Below are positions 19,230-28,726 of a stretch of 64,000 bases of DNA, one piece after another. The DNA comes from JAAOIF01 sp965206195. GTDB taxonomy: Bacteria > Pseudomonadota > Gammaproteobacteria > PS1 > Pseudothioglobaceae. A model generated the notes under the pieces. That model had not been told where the DNA came from and did not search any database. It was given only the letters and a program-made list of their open reading frames with translations. A program made the position numbers and the translations under genes. Numbering within the stretch: the stretch's first letter is position 1; the number at the start of each line of letters is the position of its first letter. The stretch lies in contig CBDBIZ010000011.1 of the NCBI GenBank assembly GCA_965206195.1, positions 744,001-808,000 of the forward strand, written 5' to 3'.

Positions 19230-20175
19230 ATTAAAATTATACCTCACCCCATTGGTGCTTTTGTTGCTCAGTGCCTGTATTAATACGCCAACTGATACCA
19301 TACGTGGCACCACCATGGGCACCACTTACGGCATCCAGCAGATCGACGGAAAGCCGTTATCACGACAACAAATTGAAGATAGGCTGGGACGCATTAGCGC
19401 CATATTTTCAACCTGGGATCCTAATTCAGAACTGTCTTTACTTAATCAAAAACCGATTAACCAGTGGCTTGTCGTCTCAGATGAATTATTTTTTTTATTG
19501 AGCAAGTCGCAAGCAATTTATCAGCAGACTCACGGTTATTTTGACCCTGGCATTGGACGTTTGCTTGATATTTGGGGCTTTGGAGTCGCTGTAGTTCAAC
19601 AAAAACCCAGCCTAGCCCAAATCAGTGAAGCGTTAAAAAACAGCTCTATTAAATATTTAGAGTTAAAAAACGGGCGGGTTAAAAAAACCAAGGATATTCA
19701 TATTGACTTATCCGCGATTGCCAAAGGCTACGGACTTGATGAAATTGCTAAATTACTGATGAGCAACAACAGCCAGCATTTTTTAGTGGAAATTGGCGGC
19801 GAGGTTGCTACCCGTGGCAAGAATGCTAATAGAGATTGGACGCTGGGTATTGAGCATCCTCACAAAGCTGAGCCGATTGTAATTAAACTGAACAATCAAG
19901 CGATTGCTACCTCGGGAGGGTATCGTAATTATTTTATTTGGCAAACCAAGCGTTATATGCACATCCTTAACCCAAGTACTGGCTTGCCTGTTAATACTGA
20001 CCTCGCCTCGGTTAGTGTGCTACACCCACAAACAATGATGGCGGATGCTTATGCAACTGCAATGATGGCAATGGGCAGTAAAAAGGCAATTGCTTTGGCT
20101 CGGCAATTAAATTTATCAGCGGTGTTGATTTTTGGTCAACAGCATGACTTTAAAGTGGTAAAAATTAACCTATGA
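19216..20175 (+). CDS. apbE: FAD:protein FMN transferase, lipoprotein
   Basis: ApbE attaches FMN covalently to threonine of target flavoproteins such as NQR or RNF subunits. The ATG at 19216 gives a lipoprotein signal peptide (LTPLVLLLLSAC) with cysteine lipobox. The protein then shows RGTTMGTTYG, a central DLSAIAKGYGLD motif and the C-terminal HILNPSTGLPVN with metal/FAD-binding residues. The open frame runs upstream to 19075 antisense to mltB, but that part has no export signal. No NQR/RNF genes are in the window. It is the first gene of the apbE-rarA-crcB unit. Confidence 0.92.
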   Translation: MKRNILKLYLTPLVLLLLSACINTPTDTIRGTTMGTTYGIQQIDGKPLSRQQIEDRLGRISAIFSTWDPNSELSLLNQKPINQWLVVSDELFFLLSKSQAIYQQTHGYFDPGIGRLLDIWGFGVAVVQQKPSLAQISEALKNSSIKYLELKNGRVKKTKDIHIDLSAIAKGYGLDEIAKLLMSNNSQHFLVEIGGEVATRGKNANRDWTLGIEHPHKAEPIVIKLNNQAIATSGGYRNYFIWQTKRYMHILNPSTGLPVNTDLASVSVLHPQTMMADAYATAMMAMGSKKAIALARQLNLSAVLIFGQQHDFKVVKINL

Positions 20176-21425
20176 AACCCTTATCAAAACCCTTAGCAGA
20201 AATCCTACGACCACAAACACTGGATAATTTTTTTGGGCAGTCACATTTGCTAAGCACTACTCACCCATTCAGGCAAGCGCTTGACAATCAACAGCTACAC
20301 TCAATGGTTTTGTGGGGTGCGTCAGGGACAGGTAAAACCACTTTGGCACGCATTATCGCCAAATATGTTGACGGGTATTTTGTCCAAATTAGCGCGGTGT
20401 TAGACGGAATCAAACAGATTCGAGTGGTAATTGAAGCAGCTAAAAAGTTTCAAAGTATTGGCAAACAAACCGTTTTATTTGTGGATGAAATTCATCGTTT
20501 TAATAAGGCTCAGCAAGATGGGTTTTTGCCACATATTGAATCTGGGTTGATAATCCTGGTTGGTGCTACCACGCAGAATCCATCGTTTGAGCTTAATCAC
20601 GCGCTGCTTTCTCGTTTGAGTGTGTATGTGCTAAACCCGCTAAGTTCAACAGAGCTTAATCAAATATTAGACCGTGCGCTAAAACATGTTGCATTGCCAC
20701 TTAAAAACAACATAGCAAAATCAAGCATTATTAATGCCAGCAGTGGTGATGCACGACGTTTGATTAATATTGTAGAGCAAATTGCACTGGCTAAGCTGGA
20801 TAAATTAGATGTACCTTCAATTGCGCAATTATTACAAGATAAAATCAGCGTGTTTGACAAGGGTGGCGATGTTTTTTATCAGCAACTTTCTGCCTTTCAT
20901 AAATCGGTACGCGGTTCTTCACCCGATGGCGCCCTATATTGGATGGCAAGAATGTTGGTGGGTGGTTGTGATGTTAAAACCATTGCTAGAAGGTTATTAG
21001 CAATTGCCAGCGAAGATATTGGCAATGCCGACCCACGTGCATTAGAAATTACCCTAAACGCCTGGCAAGTGTTTGAACGTGTGGGCGATAAAGAAGGCAA
21101 TCGTGCGATTGCACAAGCGGCAGTGTATTGCGCTGTGGCGCCAAAATCTAACGCGCTTTATCGAGCGTTTAACCAAGCGTTGAGCGAGGCAAAATTAACC
21201 AGTGATTTGCCTGTACCTAAGCATTTGTGTAACGCCCCGACTGGGCTGATGAATGATTTAGGCTATGGTAGAGGCTATCGTTACGCTCATGACGAGCCAG
21301 AGGCGTTAGCCACAGGGCAGACTTATTTTCCTGATGATTTGGGTGAACAACAATATTACCAGCCAACAGAGCGCGGTTTAGAGATTAAAATCAAAGAAAA
21401 ACTAAAACAATTAAGACAAAAATGA
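20172..21425 (+). CDS. rarA: Replication-associated recombination protein A (MgsA/WRNIP1 family AAA ATPase)
   Basis: RarA is a clamp-loader-like ATPase acting at stalled replication forks. The 417-residue protein has an N-terminal RP-rich motif (AEILRPQTLDNFFGQ), Walker A WGASGTGKTTLAR, DEIHRFNKAQQD Walker B, and the C-terminal tetramerisation region with LARRLLAIASEDIG-like and GYRYAHD segments. Its ATG overlaps the apbE stop by four bases. Confidence 0.95.
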   Translation: MKPLSKPLAEILRPQTLDNFFGQSHLLSTTHPFRQALDNQQLHSMVLWGASGTGKTTLARIIAKYVDGYFVQISAVLDGIKQIRVVIEAAKKFQSIGKQTVLFVDEIHRFNKAQQDGFLPHIESGLIILVGATTQNPSFELNHALLSRLSVYVLNPLSSTELNQILDRALKHVALPLKNNIAKSSIINASSGDARRLINIVEQIALAKLDKLDVPSIAQLLQDKISVFDKGGDVFYQQLSAFHKSVRGSSPDGALYWMARMLVGGCDVKTIARRLLAIASEDIGNADPRALEITLNAWQVFERVGDKEGNRAIAQAAVYCAVAPKSNALYRAFNQALSEAKLTSDLPVPKHLCNAPTGLMNDLGYGRGYRYAHDEPEALATGQTYFPDDLGEQQYYQPTERGLEIKIKEKLKQLRQK

Positions 21426-21814
21426 CCATGTTAACCACTATCTTTACCATTGCCATTGGCGCCACCATCGGCGCATCAATGCGGTACTATTTAGGTATTT
21501 GGAGTGTACAACTGTGGGGCAGCGGCTTTGCATACGCAACTTTGCTTGCCAATGTGATTGGCTCGTTTGTTGCAGGAATATTGTTAGTAGTGATTTTGGA
21601 AAGGGCTTTATTGTCAGAGGCTTATCGCTTGTTATTATTAGTTGGCTTGTGCGGCTCACTCACCACGTTTTCTACCTTTTCGTTAGAAACATTACAATTT
21701 TTTCAAGCCCAACATTATTGGCAAGCTGGGTTAAATATTACGCTTAATCTGGTGTTGTCTTTAGCTGCTGTAGTGTTGGGTTTTTTGCTCGTTCGCCTAG
21801 TTTTTGTTCAATAA
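21422..21814 (+). CDS. crcB: Fluoride channel Fluc/CrcB
   Basis: A small four-helix dual-topology membrane protein that exports fluoride. The 130-residue sequence has the GASMRYYLG opening, the LLANVIGSFVAGIL asparagine motif and GLCGSLTTFSTFS with the conserved pore Phe residues. It starts at ATG 21422, overlapping rarA by four bases (a second ATG lies two codons on). Its last 71 bases overlap the 3' end of gshB on the other strand. No fluoride riboswitch precedes it, as it sits inside an operon. Confidence 0.93.
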   Translation: MTMLTTIFTIAIGATIGASMRYYLGIWSVQLWGSGFAYATLLANVIGSFVAGILLVVILERALLSEAYRLLLLVGLCGSLTTFSTFSLETLQFFQAQHYWQAGLNITLNLVLSLAAVVLGFLLVRLVFVQ

Positions 21815-22751
21815 CGTCAAACAACTCACTGGCAATATTTAAGCCAAATTGTGCGTCTAACTCGCGAATACAAGTTGGACTGGTAACATTTATCTCGGTA
21901 ATGTAGTCGCCAATTACATCCAACCCAACAAATAGTAAACCTTTGGCTCTAAGGGTTGGAGCAATTTGTTCACAAAGCCAATAATCTCTCATACTTAGTG
22001 CCTGACCAACGCCAATAGCACCCGCCGCTAAGTTGCCTTTAAAACTACCCTTAACAGGCATTCTAGCTAGTGCATAATCAATTGGCTTACCGTTAATTAA
22101 GAGAATGCGCTTGTCGCCTTTGGCAATATCAGTTAAGAACTCCTGTGCCATAATTGGGCGCTTTTCGTTGTTTGTTAGGCGTCTTAACGTCGAATCCATT
22201 TCACTATCCCCTGTTTTAAATTTGAAAATATTATGCCCGCCCATGCCGTCTAACGGTTTAACCACGGCTATTCGTTGATCCTCAATAAAAGACTTGAGCT
22301 GGTTTTGGTTGTTACTCACCAAGGTTTTAGGCATACAATGGGCAAAGTTTAATGCAAACAGCTTTTCATTTGCATCGCGCAAGGATTGAGGCTTATTAAT
22401 AATCAACACACCTGTATTTTCAGCTTGCTCTAATAGGTAAGTGGCATAAACATAGTCCATATTAAATGGCGGATCTTTACGCATTAAGATGACATCAAAC
22501 TCAGCAAGCGCAATAACTTTGGACAGTTTTTTGTTAAACCACGCGTTGGGATTATCAACAACTTGGGTTTTTGAGGCGTTTGCAAAAACGTAGTCTTTTT
22601 TTGCAAACAAATCTGTTGTATCAAAAGTATAAATTTCCCAGTTGCGCCGTTGTGCTTCTAACATCATCGCTAATGAGGAGTCTTTTTTTGGGTTGATATT
22701 AGCAATATCATCCATCAATATTGCAACTTTAATAGGCTTCATGTTATTCAT
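21744..22751 (-). CDS. gshB: Glutathione synthetase
   Basis: ATP-grasp ligase joining glycine to gamma-glutamylcysteine. The 335-residue protein shows the MKPIKVAILMDD start, MRKDPPFNMDYVY, KPLDGMGGHNIF and the C-terminal EINVTSPT metal/ATP-binding motif. The first in-frame ATG (22751) is three codons ahead of MKPIKV; either could be used. The C-terminus reads 71 bases into crcB in the opposite direction. Glutamate-cysteine ligase is not in the window. Confidence 0.95.
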   Translation of the reverse strand: MNNMKPIKVAILMDDIANINPKKDSSLAMMLEAQRRNWEIYTFDTTDLFAKKDYVFANASKTQVVDNPNAWFNKKLSKVIALAEFDVILMRKDPPFNMDYVYATYLLEQAENTGVLIINKPQSLRDANEKLFALNFAHCMPKTLVSNNQNQLKSFIEDQRIAVVKPLDGMGGHNIFKFKTGDSEMDSTLRRLTNNEKRPIMAQEFLTDIAKGDKRILLINGKPIDYALARMPVKGSFKGNLAAGAIGVGQALSMRDYWLCEQIAPTLRAKGLLFVGLDVIGDYITEINVTSPTCIRELDAQFGLNIASELFDVIEQKLGERAKNPTLQQLKTTPD

Positions 22752-22819
22752 TATAAATTGCCTGCTTAATTTTTACTGGACAATCACACAATAAACGCGT
22801 AACATAGCTGCCTTTATAG

Positions 22820-22896
<77 letters not shown>

Positions 22897-22957
22897 AGTT
22901 TTGAATTTGAATTAGGGTACGCAAAATGCGACTTGTATTCGGATTAAGAATTTTTTT

Positions 22958-22981
22958 AGACCCCCTTTTTAGGGGGTTTTT
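22958..22981 (+). terminator. Rho-independent terminator/attenuator between tRNA-fMet and rimP
   Basis: CCCCC (22961-22965) and GGGGG (22972-22976) form a stem with a six-base loop followed by TTTTT. It separates tRNA-fMet from rimP by about 60 bases on each side, and may partially terminate so that the tRNA is made in excess over the translation-factor message. Confidence 0.75.
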
Positions 22982-23014
22982 AGTCCTTAATAGGGTTATT
23001 TTTAAAGCATTTAA

Positions 23015-23476
23015 ATGGCAAGAAATACTGACAAAATTATTGATCTAATCTCTCCCAGCGTACAAGGCTTGGGTTATGAGTTGGTCGGTGTTGAATATGT
23101 TGCCAATGGTAGGCGCAGCATTGTTAGGGTTTATATTGATGCAGATGAGGGTATTGGGCTGAGTGATTGTGAGGCAGTATCTCGCCAAATAAGTAGTATT
23201 TTTGATGTGGAAGACCCGATTGCTGGTCAGTATAATTTAGAGGTGTCGTCACCTGGCATAGAGCATCCTTTATTTCACATTGGGCATTACCATCGCTTTT
23301 TAGGCCATGATATTAAACTCAGACTGCTGCGACCCATAGCAGGACAGAGAAAATTTAACGGTACGATTAGCAGTGTGAGCGATAAAGACAATAGTATTGA
23401 ATTGGTAACAGCATTAGAGCGAGTAACATTGGATATTGATTTGATTGAAAAGGCGAATTTGGTTGCCGTTTTTTAG
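23015..23476 (+). CDS. rimP: Ribosome maturation factor RimP
   Basis: Assists 30S subunit maturation. The 153-residue protein has GYELVGVEYV near the start, the VRVYIDADEGIGLSDCE motif and LEVSSPGIEHPL, all characteristic. It precedes nusA by nine bases in the conserved tRNA-fMet/rimP/nusA/infB order. Confidence 0.95.
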   Translation: MARNTDKIIDLISPSVQGLGYELVGVEYVANGRRSIVRVYIDADEGIGLSDCEAVSRQISSIFDVEDPIAGQYNLEVSSPGIEHPLFHIGHYHRFLGHDIKLRLLRPIAGQRKFNGTISSVSDKDNSIELVTALERVTLDIDLIEKANLVAVF

Positions 23477-23485
23477 GAGAGAAGT

Positions 23486-24961
23486 GTGAAAGATAAAGAA
23501 TTATTTTTGATGGTTGAGGCGATTTCTAACGAGAAGAACATCTCTCAGGAAGACGTACTTGAGTCTTTAGAAGAAGCACTTGCAGTCGCAACTAAAAAGC
23601 GCAATAATATTGATGCCCATGTCGATATTGACAGACAAACAGGCGAGATTCATACTTTTAGACAATGGATGGTGATTGAGAACGGTGAATCGTTTGTTGA
23701 TGATAATGGTACGGAATTTGACCCAGAGCTACATATCTACGCCAAAGATGCAGGCGGCATTGCGGTCGATAGTTTTAAGCGTGAGCCGATAGAAACTGAA
23801 GAGTTTGGTCGCATTGCTGCACAAGTTGTTAAACAAGTGATTATTCAAAAAGTACGCGAAGCCGAAAGAGAAGTAATTGTTACAGATTATACTCAACGTG
23901 TCGGTGAAGTAATTATGGCAACAGTGAAACGTATTGATCGCGGCAATGCGTATATCGATATGGGTGGCGTTGATGGCATGATTGCTAAGTTTGATTTAAT
24001 TCCAAATGAATCGATTCGCAAAAACGACCGCCTCAGAGCTTATATTAAAGAGGTTAAGTCAACCCCGCGCGGTGCGCAGATTTTTCTCAGTCGCACTGCG
24101 CCAGAAATGATGATTGAATTATTTGCAATGGAAGTGCCAGAGATTTCCGAGGGGGTAATTGAAATTATGGGCGGCAGTCGCGACCCAGGTTTGCGCTCAA
24201 AATTAGCAGTCAGGGCCAAGGACAAACGTCTCGACCCGATTGGCTCTTGTATCGGTATGCGCGGTTCGCGCGTGCAGGCAGTGTCAAATGAGCTGAATGG
24301 CGAGCGTGTTGATGTGATTTTGTGGGACGAAGACCCAGCACAATTTGTTATCAACGCCATGGCACCAGCTAAAGTTAGTTCAATTGTAGTTGATGAAGGT
24401 AAAAACTCAATGGACATTGCAGTTGAAGAAGATCAATTAGCACTTGCGATTGGTCGTGGCGGTCAGAATATTAAGCTAGCGTCGCGTTTAACTGGTTGGA
24501 AGCTGAATGTGATGTCGGTTAGTGAGTCGGACGATAAACAAATCGAAGAAAATCAAAAAATCAGTGAAAAGCTAGCTGAGCAACTGGGTGTTGACTCTGA
24601 AGTGGCTGACGTGTTAATTGAAGAGGGTTTTGGCAGTATCGACGAAGTAGCGGATGCAGACGCCTCAACATTAGAAAGTATTGAAGAGTTTGACACCAGC
24701 ATGGTTGTAGAATTACAAGAGCGTGCCTCTGATGCGCAATTAGTACAAGCCTTAGGCGACGCAGAATCCTCTGAGATATTGATGAGTGTTGAAGGGGTTA
24801 GCCAAGATTTTGCACAAGCGTTGATTGAGGCTGATATTGCTACCGTGGATGATTTAGCAGAACTCTCAATTGATGAGTTGTTAGACATTCACGACATGGA
24901 CAAAGACCAAGCATCAGCTGTCATTATGACAGCCAGAGAAAATGAAGGTTGGTTTGATTAA
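23486..24961 (+). CDS. nusA: Transcription termination/antitermination factor NusA
   Basis: Binds RNA polymerase and modulates pausing, termination and rRNA antitermination. The 491-residue protein starts at GTG 23486, with AGGAGAGAA just upstream. Domains in order: NusA N-terminal domain (1-125), S1 (about 135-200), two KH domains (GSCIGMRGSRVQ and AIGRGGQNIKLA), then two acidic C-terminal helix-hairpin repeats (about 365-415 and 435-490), as in gammaproteobacterial NusA. Confidence 0.97.
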   Translation: MKDKELFLMVEAISNEKNISQEDVLESLEEALAVATKKRNNIDAHVDIDRQTGEIHTFRQWMVIENGESFVDDNGTEFDPELHIYAKDAGGIAVDSFKREPIETEEFGRIAAQVVKQVIIQKVREAEREVIVTDYTQRVGEVIMATVKRIDRGNAYIDMGGVDGMIAKFDLIPNESIRKNDRLRAYIKEVKSTPRGAQIFLSRTAPEMMIELFAMEVPEISEGVIEIMGGSRDPGLRSKLAVRAKDKRLDPIGSCIGMRGSRVQAVSNELNGERVDVILWDEDPAQFVINAMAPAKVSSIVVDEGKNSMDIAVEEDQLALAIGRGGQNIKLASRLTGWKLNVMSVSESDDKQIEENQKISEKLAEQLGVDSEVADVLIEEGFGSIDEVADADASTLESIEEFDTSMVVELQERASDAQLVQALGDAESSEILMSVEGVSQDFAQALIEADIATVDDLAELSIDELLDIHDMDKDQASAVIMTARENEGWFD

Positions 24962-25019
24962 AACAGATTTTTGTATTTTTTTGACAGCAAATTCTCGCGT
25001 AGAAATATAGGCAAACACT

Positions 25020-27443
25020 ATGGCACATACAGTTGAAACCTTATCTAAATCACTGAAAAAGACCGCAGATGAAGTTATTGCTATTTTGGCAAATGCTGGC
25101 GTTGGTGGCAAACATGCCGATTCTGAAATTTCTACTGAGGAACGAAAAATTTTAATGGCTAGCCTATCTAAGCGCTCAAGTGGCAAACCTAGTATATCGG
25201 TCTCTAGACAGCCTAGCAGTAAAACAAGTGCCAGCTTTAGCGGTGGTATTAAGATCCAAGTTAAGAAAAAACGCGTTAAAAAACCCACTGTTCAGACCAG
25301 TGAAGCTATTGATAACGAAGCAGCTATTAAGGCTCAACATGCATTAGAGGCTGGGCATGCTGCTGATGAAAAGTTATTAAAACAAGATGCTAAGCGTATT
25401 GAAATGATACATTTACAAAAAGAGCAAGAACAAGCCCATAAAACCCAGCAGCAACAGGTTAAACAAAAAGCGCAAGAAGCCGATAGTAAAAAAACAGTGC
25501 CTGGCAAAGATAAGAAACCAAAACGCTTGCGTAGCGCGCCAAATAATAATGATAGTCCTCGTAAACAATTACATGTTGCTCACAAAACCAAACGCAAACT
25601 CAAAAAGAAAGACAGAACTCGCCTGTCACAAAAGATTCAAGAAGAACAAGCCCAACATGGTTTTCAAAAGCCAGTTGAGAGAGTTGTGCACGAAGTTGCC
25701 ATTCCTGGCAACATTAAAGTTACTGACTTAGCACAAAAATTGACCACCAAAGTTGGTGAAGTGCTTAAAGTATTGATGGGTATGGGGGTGATGGTAACTT
25801 TGAATGATGTGATTGACCAAGACACCGCATTATTAGTGGTAGAAGAGATGGGACACAAAGGCATTGCTAGTGTCCAAGAGAACGTTGAAGACAGGCTTAT
25901 TGAAAAATCAAAACCAACTGGTGATGAGAGCCCAAGACCACCTGTGGTAACGGTTATGGGGCATGTTGATCACGGCAAGACCTCGTTATTAGACTATATT
26001 CGCCAAACTAAAGTCAAAGTGGCTGATGGTGAGGCAGGCGGTATCACGCAGCATATTGGTGCTTACCAGGTGAGTTCAGATGGTAAGACCATTACTTTTA
26101 TTGACACCCCAGGGCACGCAGCTTTTTCACAAATGCGTTCTCGTGGTGCGAATGCCACGGATATTATTATCTTGGTGGTGGCAGCAGATGACGGGGTAAT
26201 GCCACAAACGATTGAATCTATCAAACATGCAAAAACAGTAGGCGTGCCAATGGTTGTTGCGATTAATAAGATTGACAAAGAAGGGGTAAATCTTGATAAG
26301 ATTAAACAAGTGTTGTCAACTCATGATGTAATTTCAGAAGAATGGGGCGGTGATGTGATGATGCTAGGCGTATCAGCACATACTGGCGAGGGGGTGGATG
26401 CACTATTAGACGCTATTTCACTCACAGCTGAAGTGTTAGAATTTTCAGCTGTGGTTGAGGCACCAGCAAATGGCACTGTATTAGAAGCGCGCCTTGAAAA
26501 AGGCCGTGGTAAGGTAACCACCGTTTTGGTGCAATCAGGCACTTTAAAGAAAGGCGATATTGTGATTGCTGGTTTTGAATATGGCAAAGTCAAGCAAATT
26601 ATTGATGATACTGGCGCAATACTTACATCAGCCGGGCCTTCGATGCCAGTAGAAGTGCTGGGCTTGTCTGGAGTGCCAAATTCTGGTGATGAAGTGCTGG
26701 TGGTAGAGTCTGAGCGTAAAGCGCGAGAGGTGGCTAATTTTAGAAAAATCAAACAGCGCGAGGCTGAATTGCAAAACCAACAAGCATCAAAAATGGAAGA
26801 TTTTCTCCAAAAAATGGAAGCAAGTGATGTTTCTACCGTTAATGTCTTATTAAAATCTGATGTTAGAGGCTCAGCACAGGCTCTGGTTGAGGCATTAGAA
26901 GAGCTTTCAACTGATGAAGTTCGGGTAAAAGTAGTTTCAAGCGGTGTGGGTGGTATTAATAATACAGATATTTCCTTAGCAGCGACCTCTGGCGCACTAG
27001 TGCTTGGTTTTAATGTTCGTGCTGATGCTGTTGCGCGCAGGAACGCTGACAGTGAAGGGGTTAGGATTGAATATTACTCAATTATCTATAATCTCATTGA
27101 TGATGTTAAGGCGATTATGAGTGGCTTGTTAAGCCCGGAGTTAAGCGAAAATATTATTGGTATCGCAGCAGTGAAGGATGTATTTAAATCGCAAAAATTG
27201 GGCGACATTGCTGGCTGTATAGTAGCAGAAGGCGTGGTCAGAAAAGACAGCCCAATTCGTGTGTTGCGTGATAGTGTGGTAGTTTATGAAGGCGAGTTAG
27301 AATCGCTTAGGCGTTTCAAAGATGATGTCAATGAAGTTAAATCAGGCACAGAATGCGGCATCGGTGTTGCGGGTTATAATGATGTGCAAGCGGGCGATCA
27401 AATTGAAGTATTTGAGCGTGTTGAACACGCACGTAGTTTGTAA
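25020..27443 (+). CDS. infB: Translation initiation factor IF-2
   Basis: GTPase that places initiator tRNA on the 30S subunit. The 807-residue protein has an IF2 N-terminal subdomain at 1-55, a long charged Lys/Gln-rich linker (about 80-210), a second IF2_N module near 228-285, the G domain with GHVDHGKTSLLD at about 312, DTPGHAAF and NKIDKEG, then domains II-IV. The duplicated IF2_N and basic linker are normal for gammaproteobacteria. It starts 58 bases after nusA. Confidence 0.97.
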   Translation: MAHTVETLSKSLKKTADEVIAILANAGVGGKHADSEISTEERKILMASLSKRSSGKPSISVSRQPSSKTSASFSGGIKIQVKKKRVKKPTVQTSEAIDNEAAIKAQHALEAGHAADEKLLKQDAKRIEMIHLQKEQEQAHKTQQQQVKQKAQEADSKKTVPGKDKKPKRLRSAPNNNDSPRKQLHVAHKTKRKLKKKDRTRLSQKIQEEQAQHGFQKPVERVVHEVAIPGNIKVTDLAQKLTTKVGEVLKVLMGMGVMVTLNDVIDQDTALLVVEEMGHKGIASVQENVEDRLIEKSKPTGDESPRPPVVTVMGHVDHGKTSLLDYIRQTKVKVADGEAGGITQHIGAYQVSSDGKTITFIDTPGHAAFSQMRSRGANATDIIILVVAADDGVMPQTIESIKHAKTVGVPMVVAINKIDKEGVNLDKIKQVLSTHDVISEEWGGDVMMLGVSAHTGEGVDALLDAISLTAEVLEFSAVVEAPANGTVLEARLEKGRGKVTTVLVQSGTLKKGDIVIAGFEYGKVKQIIDDTGAILTSAGPSMPVEVLGLSGVPNSGDEVLVVESERKAREVANFRKIKQREAELQNQQASKMEDFLQKMEASDVSTVNVLLKSDVRGSAQALVEALEELSTDEVRVKVVSSGVGGINNTDISLAATSGALVLGFNVRADAVARRNADSEGVRIEYYSIIYNLIDDVKAIMSGLLSPELSENIIGIAAVKDVFKSQKLGDIAGCIVAEGVVRKDSPIRVLRDSVVVYEGELESLRRFKDDVNEVKSGTECGIGVAGYNDVQAGDQIEVFERVEHARSL

Positions 27444-27459
27444 TTATAGTAATCTATTA

Positions 27460-27798
27460 ATGGCAGAACAACCGTCTTATCGAATAGAACGTATTAATGA
27501 ATTGATGCGTCGAGAATTGGTTTTATTGCTCAAAAAAGACACCAAAGACCCAAGACTGCAAAGTGTGAGAGTCACTGATGTGCTCACCAGTCATGACCTT
27601 AGTAGTGCCAAAGTTTTTTATACAATTACTGAGGAAAATGAGCTGGAGATTGATAAATTACTTGCCAAGGCAGCTGGATTTTTCCGCTCACGTTTGTCTA
27701 AAACGTTGGGTTTTCGCCACACGCCAACACTGAGATTCATCTTCGATCCTGCGCCTAATACTGGCGCTAGAATCGAAGACCTACTGTCCAATCCCTAA
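27460..27798 (+). CDS. rbfA: Ribosome-binding factor A
   Basis: A KH-fold protein needed for late 30S maturation and 16S processing. The 112-residue protein starts MAEQPSYRIERINELMRRE and has the DPRLQSVRVTDV and LRFIFDPAPN motifs. The open frame extends upstream inside infB, but family alignment places the start at the ATG 27460, 16 bases after the infB stop. Confidence 0.94.
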   Translation: MAEQPSYRIERINELMRRELVLLLKKDTKDPRLQSVRVTDVLTSHDLSSAKVFYTITEENELEIDKLLAKAAGFFRSRLSKTLGFRHTPTLRFIFDPAPNTGARIEDLLSNP

Positions 27799-27810
27799 AA
27801 CTTAAACCTT

Positions 27811-28719
27811 GTGTCAAAACACAATTCTAAAGGCAGAGAAATCAATGGGGTTGTCTTACTAGACAAGGCTATTGGGCTGAGTTCAAATGTCGCCCTACAA
27901 CAAGTTAAACATTTGTTTAATGCCAACAAAGCTGGGCATACGGGCAGCCTAGACCCACTGGCGAGTGGGATATTGCCGATCTGTTTAGGTCAAGCCACCA
28001 AGATAGCACAATTCTTATTAGGGGCAAACAAACGCTATGTTGCCGTTGGGCAGCTAGGCAGCCAGACTACTACAGCGGATAGTGAGGGCAAGGTGGTCAA
28101 ATCGCAAGATTATCAACACATTACTGAGACAGACATCAAGCGAGTGCTACCAACCTTTTTGGGTGATAATCTACAAACACCACCCATGTATTCTGCCCTT
28201 AAAAAAGACGGCAAACCCTTATATCAGCTGGCGAGACAGGGTATTGAAGTTGAACGCAAACAACGCCCAATTAACATTGATGAGCTTACCTTGCTGAGTT
28301 TTGACGAGGGTGCTTTTGAGATAGAAGTGTTGTGCTCAAAAGGCACTTATATTCGCACCCTAGTGGAGGATATTGCTGCCTCACTTGGTAATGTTGCTTT
28401 TGTCAGTCGTCTTAGGCGCACAGGTTTTGCCCATTATGATGTTACCCAAGCACTGAGTTTTGATCGGTTGTGTCAGACAAAAGATAGAGATAAATATCTA
28501 CGATCAACTGCAAGTGTACTAAAAGATTACAAAAGCATTAAATTGGATAAAATTCAGGCAAAAGACATACAATATGGGCGTATTATTACCTATAATTCAA
28601 CAGATTTTGATGAACAACTATTGGTTAAGTTATTCACACCAGATAATCAGTTTTTAGGATTGGGTCGTTATAATAACGGTAATATTTACCCAAAACGATT
28701 GTTAATAACGCAGGATTAA
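27811..28719 (+). CDS. truB: tRNA pseudouridine-55 synthase
   Basis: Makes pseudouridine 55 in the T loop of tRNAs. The 302-residue protein begins at GTG 27811, and has GVVLLDKAIGLSSN, the catalytic-Asp motif GHTGSLDPLASG, KRYVA and the C-terminal PUA-like region. It is the last core gene of the infB operon. The next gene, an accessory one, starts only seven bases after its stop. Confidence 0.95.
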   Translation: MSKHNSKGREINGVVLLDKAIGLSSNVALQQVKHLFNANKAGHTGSLDPLASGILPICLGQATKIAQFLLGANKRYVAVGQLGSQTTTADSEGKVVKSQDYQHITETDIKRVLPTFLGDNLQTPPMYSALKKDGKPLYQLARQGIEVERKQRPINIDELTLLSFDEGAFEIEVLCSKGTYIRTLVEDIAASLGNVAFVSRLRRTGFAHYDVTQALSFDRLCQTKDRDKYLRSTASVLKDYKSIKLDKIQAKDIQYGRIITYNSTDFDEQLLVKLFTPDNQFLGLGRYNNGNIYPKRLLITQD

Positions 28720-28726
28720 TAAAAAG

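Noticed and set aside
21360..21425. Fluoride riboswitch before crcB
   Set aside because: crcB starts inside the rarA stop, leaving no leader for a riboswitch.
24040..24888. Reverse-strand open frames of 111-125 codons inside nusA, and a 143-codon one inside infB
   Set aside because: They lie fully antisense to well-supported genes, show Ser/Thr/Ile-rich shadow composition, and have no ribosome sites or family motifs.
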